A stretch of 64,000 nucleotides of DNA from Aquisphaera giovannonii (GTDB lineage: Bacteria > Planctomycetota > Planctomycetia > Isosphaerales > Isosphaeraceae), in NCBI RefSeq assembly GCF_008087625.1, contig NZ_CP042997.1:4340001-4404000 (forward strand). The letters are read 5' to 3'. Position numbers and translations under genes: made by a program. Shown piece after piece: positions 17,501 through 25,393 of the stretch. Position 1 is the first letter of the stretch. Each line of letters opens with the position of its first letter. The notes under the pieces are model-generated. The model ran no database searches, had not been told where the DNA came from, and was given only the letters and a program-made list of their open reading frames with translations.

Positions 17501-18985
17501 ATGGCATTCCTTCGATCCCCCTCGTCGGCCTCGGAATCCGCCCGGCCCACGCTGGCCGCGAGGCGCCGGGCGATGCGCCCCCGCGGCGACGTCCTCGAGT
17601 CGCGAAGTCTCTTGACGCTGACCCCCATCGCGGCGGCCGTCAATCTGGTGGCCGGCCCGCCCGCCACCGTGCGTATCGGTTCGTTCCTCGACTCCAACTC
17701 CGCCGTCGCGGGCGACTTCCAGGCCGTCATCGACTGGGGCGATGGCCATTCGTCGGCGGGCGTCGTCCAGGCGACTCCGACGGCCGGTCGTTTCGACGTC
17801 ATGGGGTCAAACTCGTACGCCAGCGCCAAGACCTATCCGGTGAAGATCCAGGTCACGAAGTACCCCGGCGAGGCGACCGAGATCGACAGCGAGGCCTTCG
17901 TCGCGGCCCCGGCGGTCGCGCTATCGCCGGTCGCCACCGTGGCGAACTTCACCGCCGGGATGCTCCCGGCCGATCCGGTGTCGATCGGCTCGTTCACCTC
18001 GACGAATGCGACGGCCAAGCCGACCGACTTCACCGCGACGATCGCATGGGGCGACGGGAATTCGTCGGCCGCCAACGTCAGCGGCACGTCCACGCCCGGC
18101 CTCTTCCTGGTCAGGGGGGCGAACCTCTATTCGAAGGCCGGCAACTACCCCGTCTCCGTGACGGTCCAGGATGCGTCCGGGAACCGAACCACGATCCTGA
18201 GCACCGCCGTGGTCGGCCCGCCGACCTCGTTGCATGCGTCCGGGATGGTGGCGCAGTTCACGGCCGGGGTCTCACCGTCGGCAACGGTCCCCGCCCTCGT
18301 CGGGGGATTCACGAGCTCGGACTTGACGGCTCAGGCCTCCGCGTTCGCGGCGTCGATCGACTGGGGCGACGGGACCTCGTCGGCGGGCACGGTCGCGGCC
18401 TCGCCGGACACGCCGGGTCTCTTCCTGGTCAGCGGGACGAACGCCTACGCCACGGCGGGTCCGTATCCGATCAAGATCGCGGTGTCCGGCCCCGGGGGCG
18501 TGTCGCTCGTCATCAACAGCCAGGCGACGGTCACGGCCGCGCCTGCCCCGGTCTTCTCCGGGGGCCTGGCCAACCTGATCGTCAACGGCCCCTTCGCCCC
18601 GTCGGGCTACACCAACACCAATCGGCCGACGTTCGCCGGGGATGCGACGCCGTTCGCCATCGTGAACGTGTATGCCCGGAATCTGAAGTACGACGCGCAG
18701 ATCCCGCTCGGCCAGGCCGTGGCCGACTCCGGCGGACGATGGACGCTCGTCTCGACCCCGCTCGCCCGGGGCGCGTATTCGGTCACGGCGACCTCCACCA
18801 TCCCCAAGGGCACGACGAGCACCCCGAGCGTGCTCAGCAACGCCGACGGCTCCCAGGTCGTCCACGTTGCCATGCAGCCCGCGGCGGCGAAGGGCCATCG
18901 CCCGGCCAGGACTCATCCGGCTCGGTCGAGGGCGGCCAGGGCCCGCCCGACGTTGCCCGCCCGCCCGGGGATGCGACGGGCCTGA
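17501..18985 (+). CDS. Secreted protein with three PKD-like repeats
   Basis: A 494-residue protein. The N-terminus has MRPRGDVLESRSLLTL, a variant of the planctomycete extracellular motif. Three repeats of about 100 residues follow, each containing a DWGDG or AWGDG core (IDWGDGHSSAG, IAWGDGNSSAA, IDWGDGTSSAG) and a terminal strand such as AGPYPIKIAVSGPGG, resembling PKD/Ig-like beta sandwiches. A fourth beta domain (TNTNRPTFAGDATPF) precedes a strongly basic tail (RPARTHPARSRAARARP). It is probably surface or matrix associated; no enzymatic domain is present. ATG at 17501 is chosen because it is the nearest start before the motif. Confidence 0.82.
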   Translation: MAFLRSPSSASESARPTLAARRRAMRPRGDVLESRSLLTLTPIAAAVNLVAGPPATVRIGSFLDSNSAVAGDFQAVIDWGDGHSSAGVVQATPTAGRFDVMGSNSYASAKTYPVKIQVTKYPGEATEIDSEAFVAAPAVALSPVATVANFTAGMLPADPVSIGSFTSTNATAKPTDFTATIAWGDGNSSAANVSGTSTPGLFLVRGANLYSKAGNYPVSVTVQDASGNRTTILSTAVVGPPTSLHASGMVAQFTAGVSPSATVPALVGGFTSSDLTAQASAFAASIDWGDGTSSAGTVAASPDTPGLFLVSGTNAYATAGPYPIKIAVSGPGGVSLVINSQATVTAAPAPVFSGGLANLIVNGPFAPSGYTNTNRPTFAGDATPFAIVNVYARNLKYDAQIPLGQAVADSGGRWTLVSTPLARGAYSVTATSTIPKGTTSTPSVLSNADGSQVVHVAMQPAAAKGHRPARTHPARSRAARARPTLPARPGMRRA

Positions 18986-19100
18986 CGGGACGAGCCGGTC
19001 GGCCCCGCCGGTTGACCCAGGCCGTGGCATCCGATAGGGTAAGGACTCGATCGATCGCGTCGGATGGGCGATTCACGTCGGGCCGAGGAGAGACGATCTC

Positions 19101-20804
19101 GTGGCCTCCTTGTTCGTGATCCAAGGGGCCGACCAGGGGAAGCGATTCGAGTTCCAGACGACCACCGTGGCGCTGGGCCGGGACAACTCGAACGCCATCC
19201 GGCTCCATGATACCGAGGTCTCCCGCCGCCACGCCGAGCTGCGGCAGGACGAGGATTCCTATCGCCTCATCGACCTCGGGTCGGCGAACGGGACGTACGT
19301 CAACGGCCAGCTCGTCTCCCAGGCGCCCCTGCATTCCGGCGACCGCCTCCAGCTCGGCTCGACGATCCTCCTCTACCACGAGGGGGCGACCCGGCCGGCC
19401 CGCGACCTCACCGCCCGCGTGGACCTGCTGGCCAGGAGCAGCCCCGAGGACCGCTCGGCGATCCTGAAGAGCATCCCCTCGGGCGAGGGCTCCCGCGTCC
19501 TCCGCCAGCCGGAGGCCGCCGCCGGATGGCTCAAGGAACGGCTGGCCAGCCTGTCGGTCATGTACCGGGCCACCCAGGCCATCAGCCACGTCCTCGAAAT
19601 CGACGCCCTGCTCCCCCAGATCCTGGAGCTCGTCTTCGAGTCCATCAACGCCGACCGCGGGGCCATCCTCCTGAAGGACGAGGCGGGCCAGCTCGAGCCC
19701 AAGGCCGTCCGGCTGACCAACCCCGATGGGCCCGACGAGCGGATGACGATCTCCAAGACGATCGTGGACTACGTCCTGGAGCAGGGGCAGGGCGTGATCA
19801 CCACCGACGCCCCGGCGGACAAGCGGTTCAGCCCCGCCCAGTCGATCGTGGACTACCACATCCGCGAGGCCATCTGCGTCCCCATCCAGGGCCGGCACAC
19901 GACCCTGGGCGTCCTCTACGCCGACATCCAGTCCGGCGCCATGGTCCTGGCCAACGGGGGCAAGGACGGCCCTCGCGGCAAGTTCTCGCAGGACCACCTC
20001 ATGCTCATGGTCGCGATCGGCCACCAGGCCGGGCTCGCCATCGAGAACACCGCCTTCTACAACGCCAAGATCCAGGCGGAGCGGCTGGCGGCCGTCGGCC
20101 AGACGATCGCCACGCTCTCGCACCACATCAAGAACATCCTCCAGGGCATCCGCGGCGGCTCCTACCTCATCGACATGGGCCTCAACGACAAGGACGAGGC
20201 CATCGTCCGCCGCGGCTGGACGATCGTGGAGAAGAACCAGACGAAGATCTACAACCTCGTCATGGACATGCTCTCGTTCTCCAAGGATCGGGAGCCGGCG
20301 CTCGAGCCGGCGGACCTGAACGAGGTCGTCACCGACGTCGCCGAGCTGATGCACTCCCGCGCCGAGGAACTCGGCGTCAAGCTCGTCACCAGGCCCTGCG
20401 CCGGGATGCCCCGCGTGATGATCGACCCGGAAGGCATCCACCGGGCGCTGCTGAACATCGTCACCAACGCCATCGACGCCAGCGAGGGCCAGCCCGAGGC
20501 GACCGTCACGATCTCCACCGAATGGGTCGCCGAGATGACGACCGCGCGGATCAGGGTGGCCGACAACGGGGTGGGCATCGACGAGGCCGACGTCGCCTCG
20601 ATCTTCCAGATCTTCGCCTCGTCCAAGGGCTCGCGGGGCACCGGCCTGGGCCTGCCGGTCTCGCGCAAGATCGTCGCCGAGCACGGCGGCAACATCACCG
20701 TCCAGTCTCAGCCCGGCCAGGGGGCGACCTTCGTCATCGACCTGCCCATGGCCCGCAAGGCCGGCCCGTCGGAGATGACCGACGGGCTGACCATGATGGG
20801 GTGA
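19101..20804 (+). CDS. FHA-GAF sensor histidine kinase
   Basis: A 567-residue soluble kinase starting with GTG (purine-rich GAGGAGAGA upstream). Residues 1-95 form an FHA domain (VALGRDNSNAIRL, VSRRHAEL, SANGTYVNG), which binds phosphothreonine. Residues about 150-320 form a GAF domain. The dimerisation helix carries the phospho-acceptor His341 in TLSHHIKNILQG, and the ATPase domain has NIVTNAIDAS (N box), VADNGVGID (G1) and GTGLGLPVS (G2). The FHA module suggests cross-talk with Ser/Thr kinases, which are abundant in planctomycetes. No response regulator is adjacent, so it is an orphan kinase here. Confidence 0.93.
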   Translation: MASLFVIQGADQGKRFEFQTTTVALGRDNSNAIRLHDTEVSRRHAELRQDEDSYRLIDLGSANGTYVNGQLVSQAPLHSGDRLQLGSTILLYHEGATRPARDLTARVDLLARSSPEDRSAILKSIPSGEGSRVLRQPEAAAGWLKERLASLSVMYRATQAISHVLEIDALLPQILELVFESINADRGAILLKDEAGQLEPKAVRLTNPDGPDERMTISKTIVDYVLEQGQGVITTDAPADKRFSPAQSIVDYHIREAICVPIQGRHTTLGVLYADIQSGAMVLANGGKDGPRGKFSQDHLMLMVAIGHQAGLAIENTAFYNAKIQAERLAAVGQTIATLSHHIKNILQGIRGGSYLIDMGLNDKDEAIVRRGWTIVEKNQTKIYNLVMDMLSFSKDREPALEPADLNEVVTDVAELMHSRAEELGVKLVTRPCAGMPRVMIDPEGIHRALLNIVTNAIDASEGQPEATVTISTEWVAEMTTARIRVADNGVGIDEADVASIFQIFASSKGSRGTGLGLPVSRKIVAEHGGNITVQSQPGQGATFVIDLPMARKAGPSEMTDGLTMMG

Positions 20805-20830
20805 TCACGGGCTCCCCGCCTGCCTATCGC

Positions 20831-22894
20831 TCACATCATGCCGCCGCCACCCCGCATACCGCCTCCCATGCCGCCTCCCATGCCCCCGAATCCGCCCATG
20901 CCTCCTCCGCCGGGTCCGCCCATCCCGCCGAAAGGATTGCTGGGATCCGCCCCCGCCTGCTCGGCCTGAAGCTCCCGCAGTTCGTTGAGGATCCCGTTCA
21001 CGGAGCTGATGACGAGGACGCCGTCGCGGATGCAGTAGGCCAGGCCGAGTTGCTTCAGGGCCAGGCGAAGGCTGAACTTCAGCGGCACGTCCTGGAGGTC
21101 GATGGTGACCGGCGAGGCCACGGTCTTGTCGGCCTCCTGGAGGCCGAGCGGGTCGACGTAGATCGGCATCGGCTTGCCGTCGGAGGAGGTCGTCGCCTGC
21201 TTGATCCGCTTGAGGACTTCCTCGAGGGGAGTCTCACTGGGGAAGTGCAGCGTGACGGGCTCGTCCAGCTTCTTGAGGAGGGCGACATTCCTGGGGTTCT
21301 TGTCCTTCACGGCGATGTAGGCCGAGAGGCGGGCGATCATGATGCGGGACTGCTGCAGGGCTTCCTCGTCGATGCCGCCGAAGCCGCCGCCTTCCATGCC
21401 GCCGCCACCGCCGAACTCGCCGGCCGCCGGGGGCTGACCGCCCGCGGGAGAGGCCGGCACCGGGGCGGGAGCCGGACCGCCCGCGGCCGGCGGCTGGGGG
21501 CCCGCGGCCGCTTGCGCGGCGGCCCCGGCGGGCGGGCTTTCTACCGCCTTCAGGGTCTGCTCGGCCTTGGCGATCGTCTCGAACCAGGCCTTCTTGAGTT
21601 GGCCCGCCGCGTCCTTATCCATCTTCACCAGGAGGTCGAGCATGCGATGGATGCGGTCAAGGTGCCTCCTCGCCGCGGCGATCCTGTCCTGCTGGTTATT
21701 CGCCCCGGCTCGCTCGATGCCGACGAGGCGTTCGGACCAGCTATCGTATTCCTCCGGGGACACCGGCATCTTGCCGGCGTTCCTTTCCATGTCCGCCAGG
21801 ATCTCCCGCACCATGCGGGCGGAGGACTCGCCCGGCGACGAGGTTTCCTTCGCGGCCGTCCTGGCGGCGGCCTTCGCGGCCGCTGGTTCCGCGGGTTGAG
21901 GTCCGCCGAAGCCCCCGCCGAGTTGGTAGGCGGCGACGGTCCCGCCGGTGGCGAGCGCCCCGGCCACGAGGGCGGGGACGGCGATCGATCGGACGAGCGA
22001 GAATCTCATGGCGTGGATCACTCCTTCGGTGAGCGCGGTGACGGATGGTGTGGCGGCCGGGCCCGCGGCGGAGAGCCCGGCCGGGCCCCCCGAGGCGAAC
22101 GGTAGCGCGGCCTTCAACGTCGACTGCGTCAGCGAGGCGGGGACGGAGGCCCGCAGGTCGGGCGCGACGAGCTCGGCGGCCATCGCCGCGGACGAGACGG
22201 CCACGCCCCGGCGGACCAGGCGCGAGCGGAGGAGGTCGCGGGCCCGGGACAGCCGGCCCTTCACGGAGCCGACCGGCCAGCCGAGCTTCGCGGCCGCCTC
22301 CTCATGCGTCAGGCCCTCGATGTAGCAGAGCACCACCGGATCCCGGTACTTGCGCGGCAGGCGGCGGATCTCGTCGTGGATGAGCGGCCGCTCCTCGGAC
22401 CGCAGCACGGCCTCGGCCACCGGTTCGGAGCGGTCGGGCGCCTGCTCGTCGAGCGAGCCGACGTCCCCCCCGCGGCTGGCCGTGCCTCGGACCTGCCCCC
22501 GATGCCTCAGGGACCTGGCCCGCAGGGCGACCCGATAGGCCACCCCGTAGAGCCAGTTCCCCAGCAGGTCCTTCCGCCGCAGGCTCGACGCCTTCCGCAC
22601 CAGGACGAGGAACGTCGCCTGGAAGGCGTCGTCCACGTCATTGGGATCGCGAAGGAGCTGCCGGCAGACGCCAAGGACCATCGGCCCATGCCGCTCCACG
22701 ATCGTGGCGAAGGCCACGCCGTCCCGGTCCCTGGCGAACCGATCCAGCAGCTGGTCCTCCCCGAGGCCCGCGAGCGTCCCCTCGCGGAAGAGTCGTTCGA
22801 ACTCCCCGTCGAGCCGCCCCTGGATCACCCCCATGCCCGCACGCTCCTGGCCCCCGGCCGGCGAGGGATCGCTCGTCCCTACGATCGCTGACAT
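20831..22894 (-). CDS. ECF sigma factor fused to membrane-anchored C-terminal domain
   Basis: A 687-residue protein, far longer than ordinary ECF sigma factors of about 180-200 residues. Region 2 lies at about 60-125 ([32 protein letters not shown]), region 4 at about 173-225 ([33 protein letters not shown]). A single membrane helix ([16 protein letters not shown]) is near 303-325. Beyond it is a periplasmic part with an Ala-rich linker, a helical segment, a small domain resembling secretin/TonB short N-terminal folds ([28 protein letters not shown]), and a Gly/Met-rich tail. Such fusions suggest a built-in sensor or anti-sigma-like control. Start at 22894 ([10 protein letters not shown]). 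Confidence 0.9.
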   Translation of the reverse strand: MSAIVGTSDPSPAGGQERAGMGVIQGRLDGEFERLFREGTLAGLGEDQLLDRFARDRDGVAFATIVERHGPMVLGVCRQLLRDPNDVDDAFQATFLVLVRKASSLRRKDLLGNWLYGVAYRVALRARSLRHRGQVRGTASRGGDVGSLDEQAPDRSEPVAEAVLRSEERPLIHDEIRRLPRKYRDPVVLCYIEGLTHEEAAAKLGWPVGSVKGRLSRARDLLRSRLVRRGVAVSSAAMAAELVAPDLRASVPASLTQSTLKAALPFASGGPAGLSAAGPAATPSVTALTEGVIHAMRFSLVRSIAVPALVAGALATGGTVAAYQLGGGFGGPQPAEPAAAKAAARTAAKETSSPGESSARMVREILADMERNAGKMPVSPEEYDSWSERLVGIERAGANNQQDRIAAARRHLDRIHRMLDLLVKMDKDAAGQLKKAWFETIAKAEQTLKAVESPPAGAAAQAAAGPQPPAAGGPAPAPVPASPAGGQPPAAGEFGGGGGMEGGGFGGIDEEALQQSRIMIARLSAYIAVKDKNPRNVALLKKLDEPVTLHFPSETPLEEVLKRIKQATTSSDGKPMPIYVDPLGLQEADKTVASPVTIDLQDVPLKFSLRLALKQLGLAYCIRDGVLVISSVNGILNELRELQAEQAGADPSNPFGGMGGPGGGGMGGFGGMGGGMGGGMRGGGGMM

Positions 22895-23024
22895 CGGGTA
22901 CTGCGCGCTCTCGAGGCTGTGGATACAAAAACTTGGGCAGCACCCCAAGATCCGCGAGGTGGGAAAACCGGCCCGAGGACAGTCTAATAAGGCACAAAAG
23001 AACGTGTAGCGACCTAATGCGAGC

Positions 23025-23489
23025 CTATTGCCGGATGCGAAGCAGCTTGCGGGTGCGGTCCTGGAGCATCGACCAGGGCGCATCGAGATGGGGCGGTGTT
23101 TCGTCGGGTGCCTCGTCCAGGGGCTCCGGCCGCCCGTCCTCGCCGACGTGGACGAACTGCATCAAGCCGTCCATCCACGGCATACGGGATCTCCCGAGCG
23201 GAGTCCCCCACAGGGCCACGACGATCTGGGCGCTCCCCCGATGGATCTGCCTCCCGCGGATCTGGACGACGTGGCCGACCGGGACGGGAGCATAGCAGCG
23301 GAGGTCGAGGACCCGCTTCAAGACCAGGTTGGCGCTCAATCCGGCGGCGTGGTAGGCCGTCGAGTAGCCGGCCTCGAGGGCGAGAGAGAGAAGGGTCCCG
23401 GCGTAGAGCGTGCCATGGTGGTTGGCATCCCTGGGGAGGACGAGCCGGTGGGTGATCGTCTCAGCATCTTGGGGCCGCGGTTCCGGCAT
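23025..23489 (-). CDS. Hotdog-fold acyl-CoA thioesterase
   Basis: A 154-residue protein of the hotdog superfamily (YciA/BACH-type acyl-CoA thioesterases). The motif HRLVLPRDANHHGTLYAG is the family's start: the Asn and His of NHHGT and the following helix (LLSLALEAGYSTAYHAAG) line the active site. A second strand set (VVQIRGRQIHRGSAQIVVALWG) completes the single domain, which normally works as an oligomer hydrolysing acyl-CoA. No fatty-acid genes are adjacent. Its start lies about 190 bases before the tRNA-Met terminator. Confidence 0.85.
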   Translation of the reverse strand: MPEPRPQDAETITHRLVLPRDANHHGTLYAGTLLSLALEAGYSTAYHAAGLSANLVLKRVLDLRCYAPVPVGHVVQIRGRQIHRGSAQIVVALWGTPLGRSRMPWMDGLMQFVHVGEDGRPEPLDEAPDETPPHLDAPWSMLQDRTRKLLRIRQ

Positions 23490-23628
23490 TCGCGATAAAT
23501 CCCACCGGGCGAAAGGCGTGGGAGATGGATAAGCCTCGACTGGGGCAATCTAGCACGCCGGCGAGGCCGCCGCAATCGCCGGCGCGGGCGTGGCCCCTTG
23601 GGAAGGATTTCGCCGCCACGCCGGGCGC

Positions 23629-23652
23629 AAAAAGAAACCCCGCAGGGCGGGG
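23629..23652 (-). terminator. Rho-independent terminator of tRNA-Met
   Basis: Read on the minus strand, a CCCCGC/GCGGGG stem of six pairs with a three-base loop (23638-23652) is followed by a T-rich run (TTTCTTTTT, 23637-23629). It lies about 20 bases downstream of the 3' end of the tRNA gene. Confidence 0.8.
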
Positions 23653-23672
23653 CTCTTGAGGACCTTTGCAAT

Positions 23673-23744
23673 TGCGCCGGTAGGAATCGAACCTACGACC
23701 TCCAGGTTATGAGCCTGGCGAGCTAGCCGCTGCTCCACGGCGCA
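23673..23744 (-). tRNA. tRNA-Met (CAT anticodon)
   Basis: The minus-strand 72-mer folds as a full cloverleaf: acceptor TGCGCCG/CGGCGCA, D arm GAGCAGCGGCTAGCTC, anticodon stem CCAGG/CCTGG around loop CTCATAA (anticodon CAT), and T arm GTAGG-TTCGATT-CCTAC. The acceptor's first pair is a normal T-A, which argues for the elongator rather than the initiator, although a tRNA-Ile with lysidine-modified CAT cannot be fully excluded from sequence. The CCA end is not encoded. Confidence 0.95.
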
Positions 23745-24046
23745 AGTGGATAATACGCAAAGGAGACCTACAAGGAAAGGGCCTGGTGCGGTGACGCCCG
23801 GGTTCACGCCCGCCTCGATATCACTAAATTGTTTATTGACAACATCTTGAGGCACGCCCATTTCCCCGAAAAAGTTCGCGGAGGCGGCGGAGATGCCGTC
23901 GAAGGATCGGGGTTGCGATGGATTCGCAGGGGACCGGAGGGCGATGGGATTGGCCCGTTGCGCCCGGAGCTGCGAAACGCCGAAAGTTAAGGGTAGCGTC
24001 GAGGCAGCCCGGATGAACGCAAAGGCGATGGCACGAGGGCCTGTGC
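23745..24046. other. Divergent spacer between tRNA-Met and recombinase gene
   Basis: About 300 bases without a gene. It contains the tRNA promoter on the minus strand and an AT-rich stretch at about 23822-23850 (TAAATTGTTTATTGACAACA) that includes a perfect TTGACA -35 box on the plus strand; no good -10 is correctly spaced from it. No repeat or coding remnant seen. Confidence 0.4.
23750..23755 (-). promoter_or_regulatory. Candidate -10 box for tRNA-Met
   Basis: TATTAT on the minus strand lies five bases upstream of the first base of the tRNA gene, the right place for a -10 element. The -35 is not convincing. Confidence 0.4.
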
Positions 24047-24931
24047 ATGCACTCTTCGATACCGATGTTCCTCAAACACCTGGAGCGGGAGCGGCAAGCG
24101 TCCGCGCATACCCTCCGGTCCTATCAGGATGATCTGGGCCTCTTCCACCGCTACCTGGAGGAGAGCGGCCTGGGGGAGCAGGACCCCGCCGGCCTAGATC
24201 CCGGGCGGCTGCGCCGCTATTCGGCCTGGCTGAACTCGCAGGGCTACGCGGCGACGACGATCGCCCGACGGCTGGCGAGCCTGAGGTCCTACTTCCGGTT
24301 CCTGAGGCGACGCGGCGATGTCGCCGGCGATCCCACGGCGGGCCTCCGCAACCCGAAGCAGCCGAAGAGGCTGCCGCGGCTGCTCCGGGTCGAGGAGGTG
24401 ATCGGCCTCCTGGAGTCGATCCCCGTGGACACCGCCGCCGGGGTCCGGGACCGGACCATGCTCGAGGTCCTCTACGGCGGCGGCCTGCGGGTCAGCGAGC
24501 TGGTGGGCATAGACCGCGACGACCTGGAGCCGGAGGCCCAGCTCGTCCGGGTGCGCGGCAAGGGTCGCCGCGAGCGCCTCTGCCCGACAGGACCCATGGC
24601 TTTTTTCTGGCTCGAGCGGTATCTTCCCTTGCGGTGCCCTCGTCGCCCCGACGAGCCCGCCGTCTTCCTCAATCGCTACGGGACGCGACTCACCACGCGG
24701 AGCGTCGGCCGGCTCCTGGAAGAGCACTTGCTCCGGGCCGGTCTGGCCGGCGCCGCCAGCCCGCACACCCTTCGGCACAGCTTCGCCACCCACCTCCTGG
24801 ACCGGGGCGCCGACCTCCGAAGCGTGCAGGAGCTGCTGGGTCATCGGAAATTGACGACCACACAAATGTATACGCACGTCACGCGGGAACGATTGCTGGA
24901 TATATACCATGGGGCCCATCCCCGCGCCTGA
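24047..24931 (+). CDS. Tyrosine recombinase of the XerC/XerD type
   Basis: A 294-residue site-specific recombinase, the normal Xer length. The N-terminal SAM-like DNA-binding domain begins FLKHLERERQASAHTLRSY. The catalytic set is complete: Arg148 (GLRVSEL), Lys172 (GKGRRER), His240 and Arg243 (HTLRHSF), His266 (LGHRKL) and the nucleophile Tyr275 (TQMYTHV). Xer enzymes resolve chromosome dimers at dif; the family also includes phage-type integrases, but there are no mobile genes around it and the sequence is Xer-like throughout. Starts are possible at 24047 or 24065. C-versus-D assignment is not possible from this window alone. Confidence 0.93.
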   Translation: MHSSIPMFLKHLERERQASAHTLRSYQDDLGLFHRYLEESGLGEQDPAGLDPGRLRRYSAWLNSQGYAATTIARRLASLRSYFRFLRRRGDVAGDPTAGLRNPKQPKRLPRLLRVEEVIGLLESIPVDTAAGVRDRTMLEVLYGGGLRVSELVGIDRDDLEPEAQLVRVRGKGRRERLCPTGPMAFFWLERYLPLRCPRRPDEPAVFLNRYGTRLTTRSVGRLLEEHLLRAGLAGAASPHTLRHSFATHLLDRGADLRSVQELLGHRKLTTTQMYTHVTRERLLDIYHGAHPRA

Positions 24932-25393
24932 CACAACGCGTCCGGCGTCACCTTCCAGCCGAGATTCTCCCGATCCTCACGGAATCCCGAGATCAGACCC
25001 CACGGAAACTTGTTCATCTACGCAAGGGAGCACGCCTTGTAAAGCGGCGTCCTTTCCGGAGGGCCCTCATGGCCTGGAGGCGGCGTCGGCATCGATCTTG
25101 ATTGGGACCGGGGTGGCAACGGAGTCCATGCCGAATTTGACGGGCTTGCATCCATGGCATAGGTGTTTATTGAGAGCGACGTACCGCGGCCCGAAGCGAC
25201 GGGCCGCGGCCGCCGCGACGAATCCTCGAAACGTCCAGGGAAGCCATCTTGCGAGTCAACTGCGTGGGTTGTGCCTCGCCTGGTTTCGCCGCCCCGGGGC
25301 CCGTGCGGCGCATCGGGACCCGGCCGAACCTCAGGGAAGATGCACCCGGCCTCGTGCTCTCTCGCGACAGAGCGTGAGCGGAGAGAATGACAC
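24932..25393. other. Spacer with a possible small coding remnant
   Basis: The stretch between the recombinase and the NtrC-like regulator. On the minus strand, 25255 to 25067 reads as a 62-codon open frame with protein-like sequence (FGPRYVALNKHLCHGC, then PVKFGMDSVATPVPIKID) ending at TGA, but it has no ATG/GTG/TTG start before Met43 and an in-frame TGA directly upstream. It may be the tail of a decayed gene. The rest shows nothing. Confidence 0.3.

Noticed and set aside
20831-20950. Tandem DNA repeat
   Set aside because: This is the Gly/Met-rich C-terminal tail of the sigma-factor fusion (repeated GGMGG codons), not an independent repeat.
24047-24931. Integrase of a genomic island
   Set aside because: The nearby tRNA invites the idea, but there are no flanking repeats of the tRNA end or cargo genes, and the protein is Xer-like.
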